Source: Bacteriovoracaceae bacterium UBA6261 (GTDB lineage Bacteria; Bdellovibrionota; Bacteriovoracia; Bacteriovoracales; Bacteriovoracaceae). Taken from it: a stretch of DNA of 22,100 nt. The position numbers and the translations under genes are program-made. Shown one piece after another: positions 22,060 to 22,100 of the stretch. The notes beneath the pieces were generated by a model. That model saw only the letters and a program-made list of their open reading frames with translations. It was not told the DNA's origin and did not search any database. The stretch lies in NCBI GenBank assembly GCA_002440825.1, contig DJVH01000046.1, positions 6,584 through 28,683 on the forward strand. The letters are read 5' to 3'. How positions within the stretch are numbered: position 1 is the first letter of the stretch; every line of letters starts with the position of its first letter.

Positions 22060-22100
<41 letters not shown>

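Overview
Organism and character. The window is moderately AT-rich bacterial DNA, densely coded, with intergenic gaps all under about 220 bases. Many predicted secreted proteins and lipoproteins that I do not recognise sit among a few housekeeping genes (NADP-isocitrate dehydrogenase of the eukaryote-like type, recJ, rsgA, a cyclophilin, tRNA-Arg). With a GlcD-type flavoprotein, a PilZ protein, a CheY-like protein and a sigma-54-type promoter, this suggests a Gram-negative of the Bdellovibrionota, perhaps the Bacteriovorax/Peredibacter side. That placement is inference from gene content only. No insertion sequence, prophage, CRISPR array or rRNA is visible. Layout, left part (1-6700, all minus strand). 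Three transcription units encode exported proteins. The first is a 1013-residue secreted protein translationally coupled by an ATGA overlap to a subtilisin-like protease cut by the window edge. The second is a two-gene operon, a putative secreted caspase/CHAT-like cysteine peptidase followed by a 318-residue exported protein, ending in a strong intrinsic terminator. The third is a poly-glycine lipoprotein with its own terminator. Middle (6909-15410, plus strand). A 1035-residue exported protein is built of about ten 55-68-residue units, each carrying one pair of cysteines. Two bases later comes a CheY-like pseudo-receiver that lacks the phospho-accepting Asp and the conserved Lys. Next is icd, with a promoter and a textbook terminator, then two small coiled-coil exported proteins. 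The second of these has a near-consensus sigma-54 promoter with a 14-bp dyad about 90 bp upstream. A zinc-ribbon mini-protein follows, behind a possibly structured leader, and then recJ. Right part (15430-21924, minus strand). A porin-like beta-barrel gene with its own promoter converges on recJ. Upstream of it is a six-gene run that looks like one or two operons, in transcription order: FAD-linked oxidase (GlcD type), rsgA, PilZ protein, FAD/NAD(P)-dependent oxidoreductase, lipoprotein, cyclophilin. Several joints are coupled by overlaps, and one carries a 14-bp hairpin that buries a Shine-Dalgarno sequence. The window ends inside a plus-strand tRNA-Arg(UCU). How the parts relate. Cell-envelope and secreted functions dominate. 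No single pathway links all genes. The most unusual items are the Cys-pair repeat protein with its pseudo-receiver, the caspase-like secreted protein, the sigma-54-controlled Met-rich protein, and the RNA hairpin upstream of the flavoprotein gene.
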